A stretch of DNA of 64,000 nucleotides from Acetivibrio saccincola (GTDB lineage: Bacteria > Bacillota > Clostridia > Acetivibrionales > Acetivibrionaceae), in NCBI RefSeq assembly GCF_002844395.1, contig NZ_CP025197.1:3100001-3164000 (forward strand). Reading direction: 5' to 3'. This document shows positions 9,557 through 17,802 of the stretch, in pieces; the first letter of the stretch is position 1, and the number at the start of each line of letters is the position of its first letter. The notes under the pieces are model-generated. The model searched no databases and was not told the origin of the DNA. It saw only the letters and a program-made list of their open reading frames with translations. The position numbers and the translations under genes were made by a program.

Positions 9557-9781
9557 CTTTAAAACATCCTCCTTTTTTTATTATTATACTGCCACAAAAT
9601 TATGTAATCTAATCAATATTATATAATAGTTTTCAATAAAAAAAAAGGTATAAAAAATATTCTTATGATTTGTATAATTTTTATTTTTTCATTTCCGATA
9701 TATAAAATATAAACTACCTGACTTTGGCATTTTAAAAAAACAATTCAACAATATTAAAATCAGTGAAAGGATGGTTATCCT

Positions 9782-10801
9782 ATGTGTTTTAAAAAATTTT
9801 CCAAACTCACAAAACAATTCTTAGCACTATTTATGGCTCTCATAGTTCTTTTATCGTTCACAGGATGCGGCAGCGGGAAAGCAAAAGTTAAAGAATATCA
9901 TGTTGGCATTTTGTCAGGAATTAGCTATCTTGCTGCAGCAATAGACGGTTTTAAGGAAGAAATGACAAAGCGCGGATATATCGAGGGAGAAAACATTCGC
10001 TACACTATTCTTAGTACAGAATCTGATTTAGAAGAGTATAAAATTTTTTCAAAAAAGTTTGTAGAAGACGGGGTTGATTTGGTTTTTTGTTATCCGACAG
10101 AAGCTGCCCTAGCATTAAAAGAAGCCACTGAAGGTACTGATATACCTGTTGTATTTGGTGTAACAAATATTGAAGGTACTGACCTTGTAAAAAGTGTTCG
10201 TGAACCTGGAGGCAATATAACCGGTGTACGCTATCCCGGTCCTGACCTGGCAATTAAACGTCTGGAATTTATGCTTGAAATTGTACCTGATGCAAAACGG
10301 ATATTATTGCCGTACAGCTCAGAACTTCCTGTTTGCGGTCCCCAATTGGAAGTACTTCCTGAAGCTGCAGAAAGACTTGGTGTGGAACTGATATATGCAG
10401 GTGCAAAAACCCCCGAAGAACTGGAAGCAATATTTAATGAATACGACAGCCAGGAGGAAATTGGATTTGATGCAATAGTATCAATAGCTGAAGCCTTTGC
10501 GGTAGAACCTGTCACTTTCCTTACCATGATTAAATTTGCAAATAAACATAATATTCCTATGGGCGGCGCTCTTATGCAATATGACGGATATTCATCACTT
10601 TTTGGTATTAATATCAATGAATATGTTACAGGTCAATTAGCTGCAGGATTGGCAGATAAAATTTTAAAAGGCGAAGATGTATCCAAAATACCTGTTGTAA
10701 CAGATGAGGACTTTATTCAGATTAACTACAGGGAACTTAAAAAACAGGGATTTGACATACCTGAATCGGTGTTAAACCAAGCTGATGAAATTATAAGATA
10801 A
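9782..10801 (+). CDS. ABC_sub_bind-type solute-binding lipoprotein (orphan)
   Basis: A 339-residue lipoprotein with the signal FMALIVLLSFTGC (lipobox cysteine near residue 29). The mature part begins YHVGILSG and holds GDG-type family blocks FKEEMTKRGYIEGENIRY and GVTNIEGTDLVKSVREPGGNITGV, typical of the TrpX/ABC_sub_bind (PF04392) binding proteins that usually feed a two-gene importer for aromatic amino acids or related ligands. The permease and ATPase genes normally downstream are absent; a terminator follows at once. The nearest gene is a convergent chemoreceptor, so a sensing role is possible but is inference. Confidence 0.88.
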   Translation: MCFKKFSKLTKQFLALFMALIVLLSFTGCGSGKAKVKEYHVGILSGISYLAAAIDGFKEEMTKRGYIEGENIRYTILSTESDLEEYKIFSKKFVEDGVDLVFCYPTEAALALKEATEGTDIPVVFGVTNIEGTDLVKSVREPGGNITGVRYPGPDLAIKRLEFMLEIVPDAKRILLPYSSELPVCGPQLEVLPEAAERLGVELIYAGAKTPEELEAIFNEYDSQEEIGFDAIVSIAEAFAVEPVTFLTMIKFANKHNIPMGGALMQYDGYSSLFGININEYVTGQLAAGLADKILKGEDVSKIPVVTDEDFIQINYRELKKQGFDIPESVLNQADEIIR

Positions 10802-10864
10802 ATTTAATTTACAGGTGACATTTCAGGGTAAATTGTACCTTAAAAAACCTCCATATAATTTAAA

Positions 10865-10904
10865 AGAGCTGGTAACTTGTTTTATAACCAGCTCTCTTTT
10901 TTAT
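10865..10904 (+). terminator. Rho-independent terminator after the 9782 lipoprotein
   Basis: Arms AGAGCTGGT (10865-10873) and ACCAGCTCT (10887-10895) followed by a U-rich tail. This shows the lipoprotein gene is transcribed alone. Confidence 0.85.
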
Positions 10905-10997
10905 ACTTTTTATACTTTACTTTCTTTATAGTTTTACGGTGTTTTTTATATTTTCTCAATTTTTTATACTAATTTTTCACTTCTTAATTTACTTAAC

Positions 10998-13172
10998 TTA
11001 ATTACTCTTTTTTGTCTTAAATATGTTGGTAGTTGCTACAAGCCTTTCTCCCATATGATACAGGCTTTGGGCAAATTTATTTACCTGCTCTGCAATTAAA
11101 CTTTGATTTTCAGAAGCAGCGGTAACTTTCTCAGTGGATGCAGCAGTTTCTTCTAGAATACTTCTAATGGCTACCACTGAGTTAATTGTACTTGTTTTAA
11201 CATCCTCTATTTTGCCTATTACATTATTTAATTCTATAATTTTTTCTATCACATTGTCCATAGAAGTAATTATTTCATCAAATGCATATTGTGTTGAAAC
11301 CACTGCCTGCATTTGCTCTTCCATAATTTTATGAACCCTTTTGGAGGTATTTATGGAGGCTTCTGTTTGAAGTTTTATTTCTTTTAAAAGAGGTTTTATC
11401 ATTTTTGCTGACTCTTTAGATTGAGTTGAAAGACTGTTTATTTCTTTTGCTATTACAGAAAACCCCTGACCTGCATCACCTGCTTTAGCTGCTTCAATGG
11501 TTGCATTTAATGATAACAAACTGGTTTTTTTAGTGATTGCACTTATAGCATCTGTAATTTTTTGTATCTTTTCCATACTTTCATTAAGTTTTCTCGTGTC
11601 TTCTGTAAATTCTTTTGTTATTCTGTCTGTTTCTTTGGACTTTTCAGTTAACAATTTAATTGTATCTTTAGATTTAATACTTAGCTTTTTTGTAGACTCT
11701 GTAATTTCTTCTACTTCCATTGCCTTAGATACAGCATAGTCTATCTGGCTTCCAAGATTGTATATTTGTTCTGACGTCTTCTCTGCCTCGTGAGCTTGTT
11801 CTTCTGTACCTGCACTAATCTGTTCCATGGCAATTGTAACTGACTTTGCAGCTTCTGCTGACTCATTTGAACTCTTTTTTAATTCTAAACTTTTGTCCAT
11901 TATTATTTTTAAAGCATCTTTTATTTCTATTATAATATTATTGATGTTTGAAACCATGTAATTAAAGTTTAAAGCCAGTTCCCCTATTTCATTATTACAA
12001 TCTACATCAATTTGTGCATCCAAGTCACCTTCACTAATTATCCTTGTTGCGTTTCTAAGCTTTATAACCGGTCTGGTAATCCGCTTTGATATAAAAATTC
12101 CTGTAAATACCGCAAATACAAACCCAAAAAATATTATAAATATTGATATCCAAATGCTTCTTATTATAGTTGCATCTGCTTCTGAAACAGGTATTTCAAC
12201 CACAATTGCCCAGTCCGGCTCTCCTAAAGGTACATATGTAATTACCGATTTTTTACCTAAGATACCCTTTGATCTTTCGCTGTTTATTACATTGTTTTCA
12301 CCATCGTTTTCAGCATTTTCACCATTTGCAAACTTTGAAATTAAATTTATATTTAAAAGGTTTTCTCCTCTTATTACCCGGCTAATATCGTGAAAAGCAA
12401 TAAGATTGCCCTTTCTGTCCACCACATATGCTGTCCCTTCTTTGCCTATTTCCATTGAAGATACTACATCCCACATAAACTTTAAATTTATTTCTGCAAT
12501 CAATGCACCCTTTAAATCCCCAAAGACATCTTTTATAGGCGTTGCCAAAAGAATAATGGGCTCAAAAGACATTTCATCTATAAATACAGAGCTTATATAA
12601 AAATCTTTATAGCCCATGTTAGAAAACAAATCTTTTATATTTTCTTCTGTAAGCTGGCCATCTAGAGATGAAGCCAGGCGGGAAATCCTGCTCAGTTCTT
12701 CTCCGCTGCTGTTTAGAAGTGCTAACTGTCTAAAGGAACTATCCACATTGAGGAGCCTGCTCATTATCCGCTTTTGTTCTTCTGTCTCTACTTCTGTCAA
12801 ATCACTAACAAGCACCATTGATGACATCATGTCCATTTTTTTATGAATGTAGTTTTTTACTTGCTTTACAGCTTCATCTGCAATGATATGCTGCTGATTT
12901 TCTACAAGCTTGCAATTGCCGCTATAGTTAATATAAGTGTTAATTGCTGTATTACCCAGAAGAATAATACCACTTACCGTTATAAAAGCAATTGAGAGTG
13001 TTGTAGACAGGCTTTTTAAGTCTTTTGTCTTTGCTGTTGTCTTTGCTGTTGTCTTTGCTGTTGTCTTAGCTGCTTTCTTTGCTATTCTTTTTACTGTCCT
13101 CTTTACTGTAGCCTCTGCTTTTTTCTTAATTTGTTTGAAAAGTTCCGGCAATTTAGGGGTTATTTTTTTCAT
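10998..13172 (-). CDS. Methyl-accepting chemotaxis protein with lysine-rich N-terminal tail
   Basis: A 724-residue transmembrane chemoreceptor. Residues 1-50 are a cytoplasmic tail with 18 Lys/Arg and a KTTA tandem repeat (about 36-47). A membrane helix at about 57-79 is followed by an extracellular dCache-type sensor with GKEGTAYVVDRKGNLIAF and PDWAIVVEIP, a second helix near 345-370, a HAMP domain (RITRPVIKLRNATRIISEGD) and the signalling coiled coil. The hairpin tip NATIEAAKAGDAGQGFSVIAKEI is a clear MCP signature. The basic tail before TM1 is unusual; receptors normally have only a few residues there. No che genes are nearby. AGGAGG precedes the start. Confidence 0.93.
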   Translation of the reverse strand: MKKITPKLPELFKQIKKKAEATVKRTVKRIAKKAAKTTAKTTAKTTAKTKDLKSLSTTLSIAFITVSGIILLGNTAINTYINYSGNCKLVENQQHIIADEAVKQVKNYIHKKMDMMSSMVLVSDLTEVETEEQKRIMSRLLNVDSSFRQLALLNSSGEELSRISRLASSLDGQLTEENIKDLFSNMGYKDFYISSVFIDEMSFEPIILLATPIKDVFGDLKGALIAEINLKFMWDVVSSMEIGKEGTAYVVDRKGNLIAFHDISRVIRGENLLNINLISKFANGENAENDGENNVINSERSKGILGKKSVITYVPLGEPDWAIVVEIPVSEADATIIRSIWISIFIIFFGFVFAVFTGIFISKRITRPVIKLRNATRIISEGDLDAQIDVDCNNEIGELALNFNYMVSNINNIIIEIKDALKIIMDKSLELKKSSNESAEAAKSVTIAMEQISAGTEEQAHEAEKTSEQIYNLGSQIDYAVSKAMEVEEITESTKKLSIKSKDTIKLLTEKSKETDRITKEFTEDTRKLNESMEKIQKITDAISAITKKTSLLSLNATIEAAKAGDAGQGFSVIAKEINSLSTQSKESAKMIKPLLKEIKLQTEASINTSKRVHKIMEEQMQAVVSTQYAFDEIITSMDNVIEKIIELNNVIGKIEDVKTSTINSVVAIRSILEETAASTEKVTAASENQSLIAEQVNKFAQSLYHMGERLVATTNIFKTKKSN
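13027..13074. repeat. 12-bp tandem repeat inside the chemoreceptor gene
   Basis: Three exact 12-base units (GTCTTTGCTGTT on the plus strand, 13027-13062) and a fourth, degenerate one. The unit length keeps the frame and encodes the KTTA repeats of the receptor tail, so copy-number change would alter tail length without frameshift. Confidence 0.85.
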
Positions 13173-13390
13173 GTCTGCATATTTCCTCCTTTATTGTATA
13201 CAGAAGTGCTCATTCATTGGGCTTGTAAGCATTATGGTGTTAATGATTTAAAAAGCATTGTGTTGATAGAAAAAGTAATGATGACATTATATTAAATATT
13301 ATCAGATAATGTATTAAAAAAATAATTCTACATCAATAGTAAAAAATCCTCTAAAATTATGTAATTTATATAAATTTTTTTAATAAACAT

Positions 13391-13425
13391 AAAAAAACAG
13401 CCCCGCCTTTATTAAAAGACGGAGC
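13391..13425 (-). terminator. adhE terminator
   Basis: On the minus strand a stem of about 11 pairs with two G-U pairs (13399-13425) is followed by a run of seven T (13397-13391). It lies about 30 bases after the adhE stop. Confidence 0.8.
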
Positions 13426-13454
13426 CGGATTTCGGTAGAATGTATAGAATTTAA

Positions 13455-16052
13455 TTATTCCCCATAATATGCTTTTTTGTATATTTCTACTAACTCCTCT
13501 ACAAGAGGATATCTTGGGTTTGTAGTTGTACACTGGTCTTCAAAAGCCCTTTCTGCCAAATCCTGGAGTTTTGATAAGAACTCAGCTTCATTTACCCCGC
13601 ATTCTGCAATGGTCATAGGCATATTAAGCTTTCTCATAAGTTCCTTTATTGCTTTAATTAAGTTTTCTATTTGCTCTTCCTGGGTTTCCCCGCCAAAATT
13701 CAAGAAGCGGGAAATCTGGGCATAACGGTAATCCGCTACGTATTTTTCATACTTAGGGAATATTGCAAACTTAGTAGGCTTTTGGGCATTGTACCTGATT
13801 ACATGGGGTAAAAGTACTGCATTTGCCCTTCCGTGAGGAATGTTAAACTCTCCTCCCAGCTTGTGAGCCAATGAGTGATTTATGCCAAGAAAAGCATTTG
13901 TAAAAGCCATACCTGCTATACAGGAAGCATTATGCATTTTCTCCCTGGCAACCCTGTCTGAAGGGTCATTATAGGAGCGGGGCAAATATTTAAATACAAG
14001 TTCAATTGCCTTCATAGCCAATGCATTTGTATAATCTGAGGCAAGTATTGAAACATATGCTTCAATTGCATGGGTTAGTACGTCCATACCTGTATCTGCA
14101 GTTATGTTTTTTGGCATTGTCATTACAAACTGCGGGTCTATTATGGCAACATCCGGAGTAAGTTCGTAGTCTGCCAACGGGTATTTAATATTTCCCTTTT
14201 CCTTGTCGGTAACCACTGAAAATGATGTTACCTCAGAACCGGTACCTGAAGTAGTAGGTATCGCTACAAGTTTTGTCTTTTCCCCTAAGTTTGGATATTG
14301 GAATGCACGTTTTCTTATATCAAGGAATTTTAATTTAAGCCCGTCAAAAGATGTATCCGGATTTTCATAAAACAGCCACATACATTTAGCTGCATCAATT
14401 GCAGATCCTCCGCCCAATGCAATAATAACGTCCGGTTCAAATTTCTTCATCAGATCCACACCACGCATAATGGTTTCAATGGAAGGATCCGGTTCAACAT
14501 CTGCAAAAATTTCACTATGGCAGTATATTTTACGCTTTCTGAGATAGTACAAAACTTTTGATACATATCCTAATTTGACCATAACAGGGTCGGTAACAAT
14601 AAATGCACGGCTTATATCAGGCATATGCTGTAAATACTGCACCGAACCATGTTCAAAGTATATTTTAGGTGGAATTTTAAACCACTGCATATTCACCCTC
14701 CTCTTTGCAATCCTCTTTTTGTTAATCAGGTTAACTGTGGACACATTTGATGTAGTGGAGTTTCTTCCGTAAGATCCACATCCAAGGGTCAATGATGGTG
14801 TGTTGGTGTTATATATATCACCAATTGCACCTTGAGAGGAAGGAGAATTTACTATTACACGTCCCACCTTCATTATCTCCCCGAATTCCTTGCAAAGCTG
14901 TTCATTATTTGAATGAATAACTGCTGAATGCCCTAGTCCTCCAAGTTTTAACATTTCCCTTGCATACTCAAATCCCTGCTTTGCATCCTTAACTACAAAA
15001 TATGCAAGAACCGGAGACAGTTTTTCAATTGAAAGAGGATATTCAATTGAAGGTTTTGGCAGTTTTGCAATAAGAATTTTTGTATCCTCCGGAACTTCTA
15101 TTCCGGCATTTTTAGCAATTACCGCTGCACTTTTACCTACAACTTCCGGATTAACAGCCATCTTTGCTTTGTTTATAACATAATTTGTAACTTTTTCAGT
15201 TTCTTCTTCATTTAAAAAGTAGCAGGAGTATTTTTTCATTATGCTTTCAAATTCAGTTCTTATGTCCTCATCCACAATAACCGCCTGTTCAGAAGCACAT
15301 ATCATCCCATTATCAAATGTTTTTGACAAAATGAGGTCTGTACATGCCCTTTCCACATCAACATCTTTATTTATATAACAAGGCACATTTCCAGGTCCTA
15401 CGCCCAGGGCAGGCTTTCCACAGCTATATGCAGAATGAACCATGCCTGAACCACCTGTTGCAAGAATCAGTGACACCCCTGGATGCTTCATAAGTGCATT
15501 GGTGGCTTCAATGGAAGGAACTTCTATCCACTGTATACAATGCTTCGGTGCTCCTTTTGCAACAGCCGCATCCCTGAGTGTCTTTGCTGCTTCTGCTGAG
15601 CATTTCTGGGCTGACGGATGAAATGCAAATATAATAGGGTTTCTTGTCTTAACAGATATAAGGGATTTAAACATGGTGGTTGAAGTAGGGTTGGTTACAG
15701 GGGTAATTCCTGCAATTACTCCCACCGGCTCTGCCACCTCTACATAGCCTTCCAAATCGTTTTCTGTAATTACTCCTACAGTCTTTTCATCTTTAATGCT
15801 GTGCCAGATGTATTCTGTAGAAAAAATATTTTTTATTACTTTGTCTTCAAAAACACCCCTTCCAGTCTCTTCAACGGCTAATTTTGCCAGGCGCATATGG
15901 TCATTTATCCCAGCCAAAGCCATAGCGTGTACAATTTTATCAATTTGTTCCTGTCCCATTTCCATAAACTCTTCAAGAGCTTTTTGCCCGTTTTTTACAA
16001 GCTTCTCTATCATTTCATTAACATCTGTGGTTTTTTTCTTTTTGTCTGTCAT
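13455..16052 (-). CDS. adhE: Bifunctional acetaldehyde-CoA/alcohol dehydrogenase
   Basis: About 865 residues, the normal length for clostridial AdhE. The N-terminal half is an NAD-dependent aldehyde dehydrogenase with catalytic cysteine in NGMICASEQ; the C-terminal half is an iron-type alcohol dehydrogenase with GGGSAIDAAK, the GTGSEVTSFSVVTD block and iron-ligand histidines in GMDVLTHAIEAYVS, NHSLAHKLGG and HGRANAVLLPHVI. It reduces acetyl-CoA to ethanol and reoxidises two NADH. The start chosen is the ATG at 16052, because GAGGG lies 6 bases upstream; the frame is open 11 codons further. The promoter carries two Rex-like boxes, so repression lifted by high NADH is likely. Confidence 0.97.
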   Translation of the reverse strand: MTDKKKKTTDVNEMIEKLVKNGQKALEEFMEMGQEQIDKIVHAMALAGINDHMRLAKLAVEETGRGVFEDKVIKNIFSTEYIWHSIKDEKTVGVITENDLEGYVEVAEPVGVIAGITPVTNPTSTTMFKSLISVKTRNPIIFAFHPSAQKCSAEAAKTLRDAAVAKGAPKHCIQWIEVPSIEATNALMKHPGVSLILATGGSGMVHSAYSCGKPALGVGPGNVPCYINKDVDVERACTDLILSKTFDNGMICASEQAVIVDEDIRTEFESIMKKYSCYFLNEEETEKVTNYVINKAKMAVNPEVVGKSAAVIAKNAGIEVPEDTKILIAKLPKPSIEYPLSIEKLSPVLAYFVVKDAKQGFEYAREMLKLGGLGHSAVIHSNNEQLCKEFGEIMKVGRVIVNSPSSQGAIGDIYNTNTPSLTLGCGSYGRNSTTSNVSTVNLINKKRIAKRRVNMQWFKIPPKIYFEHGSVQYLQHMPDISRAFIVTDPVMVKLGYVSKVLYYLRKRKIYCHSEIFADVEPDPSIETIMRGVDLMKKFEPDVIIALGGGSAIDAAKCMWLFYENPDTSFDGLKLKFLDIRKRAFQYPNLGEKTKLVAIPTTSGTGSEVTSFSVVTDKEKGNIKYPLADYELTPDVAIIDPQFVMTMPKNITADTGMDVLTHAIEAYVSILASDYTNALAMKAIELVFKYLPRSYNDPSDRVAREKMHNASCIAGMAFTNAFLGINHSLAHKLGGEFNIPHGRANAVLLPHVIRYNAQKPTKFAIFPKYEKYVADYRYAQISRFLNFGGETQEEQIENLIKAIKELMRKLNMPMTIAECGVNEAEFLSKLQDLAERAFEDQCTTTNPRYPLVEELVEIYKKAYYGE

Positions 16053-16094
16053 TTTAATCCCTCGCTTCCATTTAAAACTGCTCATAAAAAAAGA

Positions 16095-16146
16095 TTGTTA
16101 AATGTTTGTCAATATATAGAATATCACATTGTTAAATATTTGTCAA
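16095..16146 (-). promoter_or_regulatory. Two Rex-like redox operator boxes
   Basis: Near-identical 18-base boxes TTGTTAAATGTTTGTCAA (16095-16112) and TTGTTAAATATTTGTCAA (16129-16146), 34 bases apart from start to start. They resemble the Rex consensus of Firmicutes (TTGT..AA n TT..ACAA). One covers the -35 and the other the start of transcription of adhE. Confidence 0.7.
16118..16146 (-). promoter_or_regulatory. adhE sigma-A promoter
   Basis: On the minus strand TTGACA (16146-16141), a 17-base spacer and TATTCT (16123-16118). The -35 is embedded in the upstream Rex-like box. The leader to the ATG is about 60 bases. Confidence 0.75.
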
Positions 16147-16217
16147 TAAAAATATTGCAAAAAATGTTGTAAAAAATATTGTAATTATTGCTTTTTATGT
16201 TCTATTATTCTATTATG

Positions 16218-16892
16218 TCAATGTTCTATTATTTCAAACCTGTTTTTTTTAAATTTAATCAATCCTTCATCCCGCATTTTCCCAAGTTCCCTTGACAGGG
16301 CACTTCTGTCCACATATAAATAATTAGAAAGCTGTTCCCTGTTATACGGTATAGTAAATACATTGGAATTGGCCAAACTTTTTTGAAGTGTTAAAAATGC
16401 CATAATCTTTTCCCTGATAGTTCTTTTGGAGATAATTTCTATCTTTTGATTAAGTATTATTGTTTTTTTGGCAAGTATCTTCAACATGTTTTCTATCAGC
16501 TTGGTATGAAAAATACATGCAGAAGAACATGTACGTATTATTTTTTTATAGTCAATTAACAAAATTTCGCTTGCTTCCACTGCCTGTACAGATACAGAAC
16601 TTATTTCCATTTCTGCACATGCCAAAGCTTCCCCAAACATTTCACCTTTAGAAATTTTAGAGAGGATATTCATATTCCCGTTTTCATCTTCTTTTAAAAC
16701 CACCACCTGGCCCTTTAGCAATATTCCTATATGGTGGATACTCTGACCATCCATATATACATATTCACCTTTTTCATATACTGAAACTTTTGCAGAAAGA
16801 CATGAAAGTATGCTTTTTAAGTCTCTGTCTTCTATGCCCTTAAAAAGTTCGTTTTTCTTTATTATTTCATAATTTATCATAGTTCCTTTCAT
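16218..16892 (-). CDS. Crp/Fnr family transcriptional regulator
   Basis: A 224-residue regulator: an N-terminal cyclic-nucleotide-type beta-barrel with GEYVYMDGQ and GEMFGEALA, a dimerisation helix, and a C-terminal winged helix whose recognition region reads YNREQLSNYLYVDRSALSRELGKM. It has cysteines (two in TCSSAC around residue 125) but not the N-terminal cysteine cluster of FNR, so a [4Fe-4S] sensor is not evident. The first ATG (16892) has AGGAGG only 4 bases upstream; the ATG at 16880 is an alternative. It is divergent from a ferredoxin-domain gene and probably controls it through the palindrome at 16905-16918. Confidence 0.9.
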   Translation of the reverse strand: MKGTMINYEIIKKNELFKGIEDRDLKSILSCLSAKVSVYEKGEYVYMDGQSIHHIGILLKGQVVVLKEDENGNMNILSKISKGEMFGEALACAEMEISSVSVQAVEASEILLIDYKKIIRTCSSACIFHTKLIENMLKILAKKTIILNQKIEIISKRTIREKIMAFLTLQKSLANSNVFTIPYNREQLSNYLYVDRSALSRELGKMRDEGLIKFKKNRFEIIEH

Positions 16893-16904
16893 AATTCCTC
16901 CTAT

Positions 16905-16946
16905 GTTGCAAATGCAACGGACTATTTTTATTTATTCTACTATAAT
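16905..16946 (+). promoter_or_regulatory. Crp/Fnr-type site at about -41.5 of the ferredoxin promoter
   Basis: The palindrome GTTGCAAATGCAAC (16905-16918) is followed by a poor -35 (CGGACT, 16918-16923), a 17-base spacer and a perfect TATAAT (16941-16946). With a start near 16953 the palindrome is centred at about -41.5, the class II activator position. It also overlaps the leader of the divergent crp/fnr gene. Confidence 0.6.
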
Positions 16947-16981
16947 AAAATTAGAAAATCAAGAGAAAAGGAGTTTTGAAT

Positions 16982-17686
16982 ATGATTAGAAAGATAATAA
17001 AAATAGATGAAGAAAAGTGTGTCGGATGCGGATTGTGTGTAAACGCATGTCAGGAAGGAGCAATAGGGATTGTTGACGGAAAGGCAAAACTTTTAAGAGA
17101 GGACTACTGCGACGGTCTTGGAAATTGTCTTCCTGTATGTCCCACAGGGGCCATCAGCTTTGAAGAACGGGAAACTCTTCCCTTTGATGAAAAGGCTCAC
17201 AAAAATCAGGAAGAACCTGAAGAAGCATTTAGAGGATGCCCTGGTACACGTTTAAAAACAATTAATCATTCTGCCAAAATGAGTGATAATAGGGATAATA
17301 CCCAGGACAATTTCGTAAGTACCCATCTTAACCAGTGGCCGGTGCAGATAAAGCTAATTCCTCCTAATGCACCATATTTTGATAATGCCAACCTGCTTAT
17401 TGCAGCAGATTGTACAGCATACGCCTACGGCAACTTCCACAATAAGTTCATGAAAAACAGAATTACCCTTATCGGGTGTCCGAAGCTTGACAGCGTTGAT
17501 TATAGTGAAAAACTGACTGCAATACTAAAAATGAATAATATTAAATCATTGACATTGGTAAGAATGGAAGTGCCTTGCTGTGGTGGCTTAGAATTAGCTG
17601 TTAAAACAGCCCTTAAAAACAGCGGTAAATTAATCCCCTGGCAAGTTGTGGTTATTTCAACAGACGGCGGGATAGTGGAAGATTGA
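16982..17686 (+). CDS. 2x[4Fe-4S] ferredoxin-domain protein
   Basis: About 234 residues. The N-terminal domain has two cluster motifs: CVGCGLCVNACQEG and the variant CDGLGNCLPVCPTG, so one of the two clusters has a CxxxxxC spacing as in several iron-sulfur proteins linked to hybrid-cluster or sulfite-type enzymes. The C-terminal 130 residues contain GCPKLD and EVPCCGG, conserved cysteines that could bind a further cofactor. The ATG at 16982 has AGGAG 8 bases upstream. Proteins of this layout are often found beside Crp/Fnr regulators in clostridia; an electron-transfer or redox-stress role is inference. Confidence 0.88.
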   Translation: MIRKIIKIDEEKCVGCGLCVNACQEGAIGIVDGKAKLLREDYCDGLGNCLPVCPTGAISFEERETLPFDEKAHKNQEEPEEAFRGCPGTRLKTINHSAKMSDNRDNTQDNFVSTHLNQWPVQIKLIPPNAPYFDNANLLIAADCTAYAYGNFHNKFMKNRITLIGCPKLDSVDYSEKLTAILKMNNIKSLTLVRMEVPCCGGLELAVKTALKNSGKLIPWQVVVISTDGGIVED

Positions 17687-17715
17687 CACCCTTGTAAACC
17701 ACACCTTATAAAAAA

Positions 17716-17759
17716 AACTTTGGCCTTGTCTCCTGCACTCAGGGATAATAGCCAAAGTT
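17716..17759. terminator. Convergent-gene terminator
   Basis: Arms AACTTTGGC (17716-17724) and GCCAAAGTT (17751-17759) with a T-rich flank on the plus side and a run of A (T on minus) on the other. It separates the ferredoxin gene from the minus-strand binding-protein operon. Confidence 0.75.
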
Positions 17760-17802
17760 ATATTATTTTTGCTTTGTATTTTTTTATTTATTTGCATTTC
17801 TT

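Noticed and set aside
13027-13074. Possible CRISPR-like array
   Set aside because: Contiguous 12-bp units without spacers, inside a coding frame; it is a coding tandem repeat.
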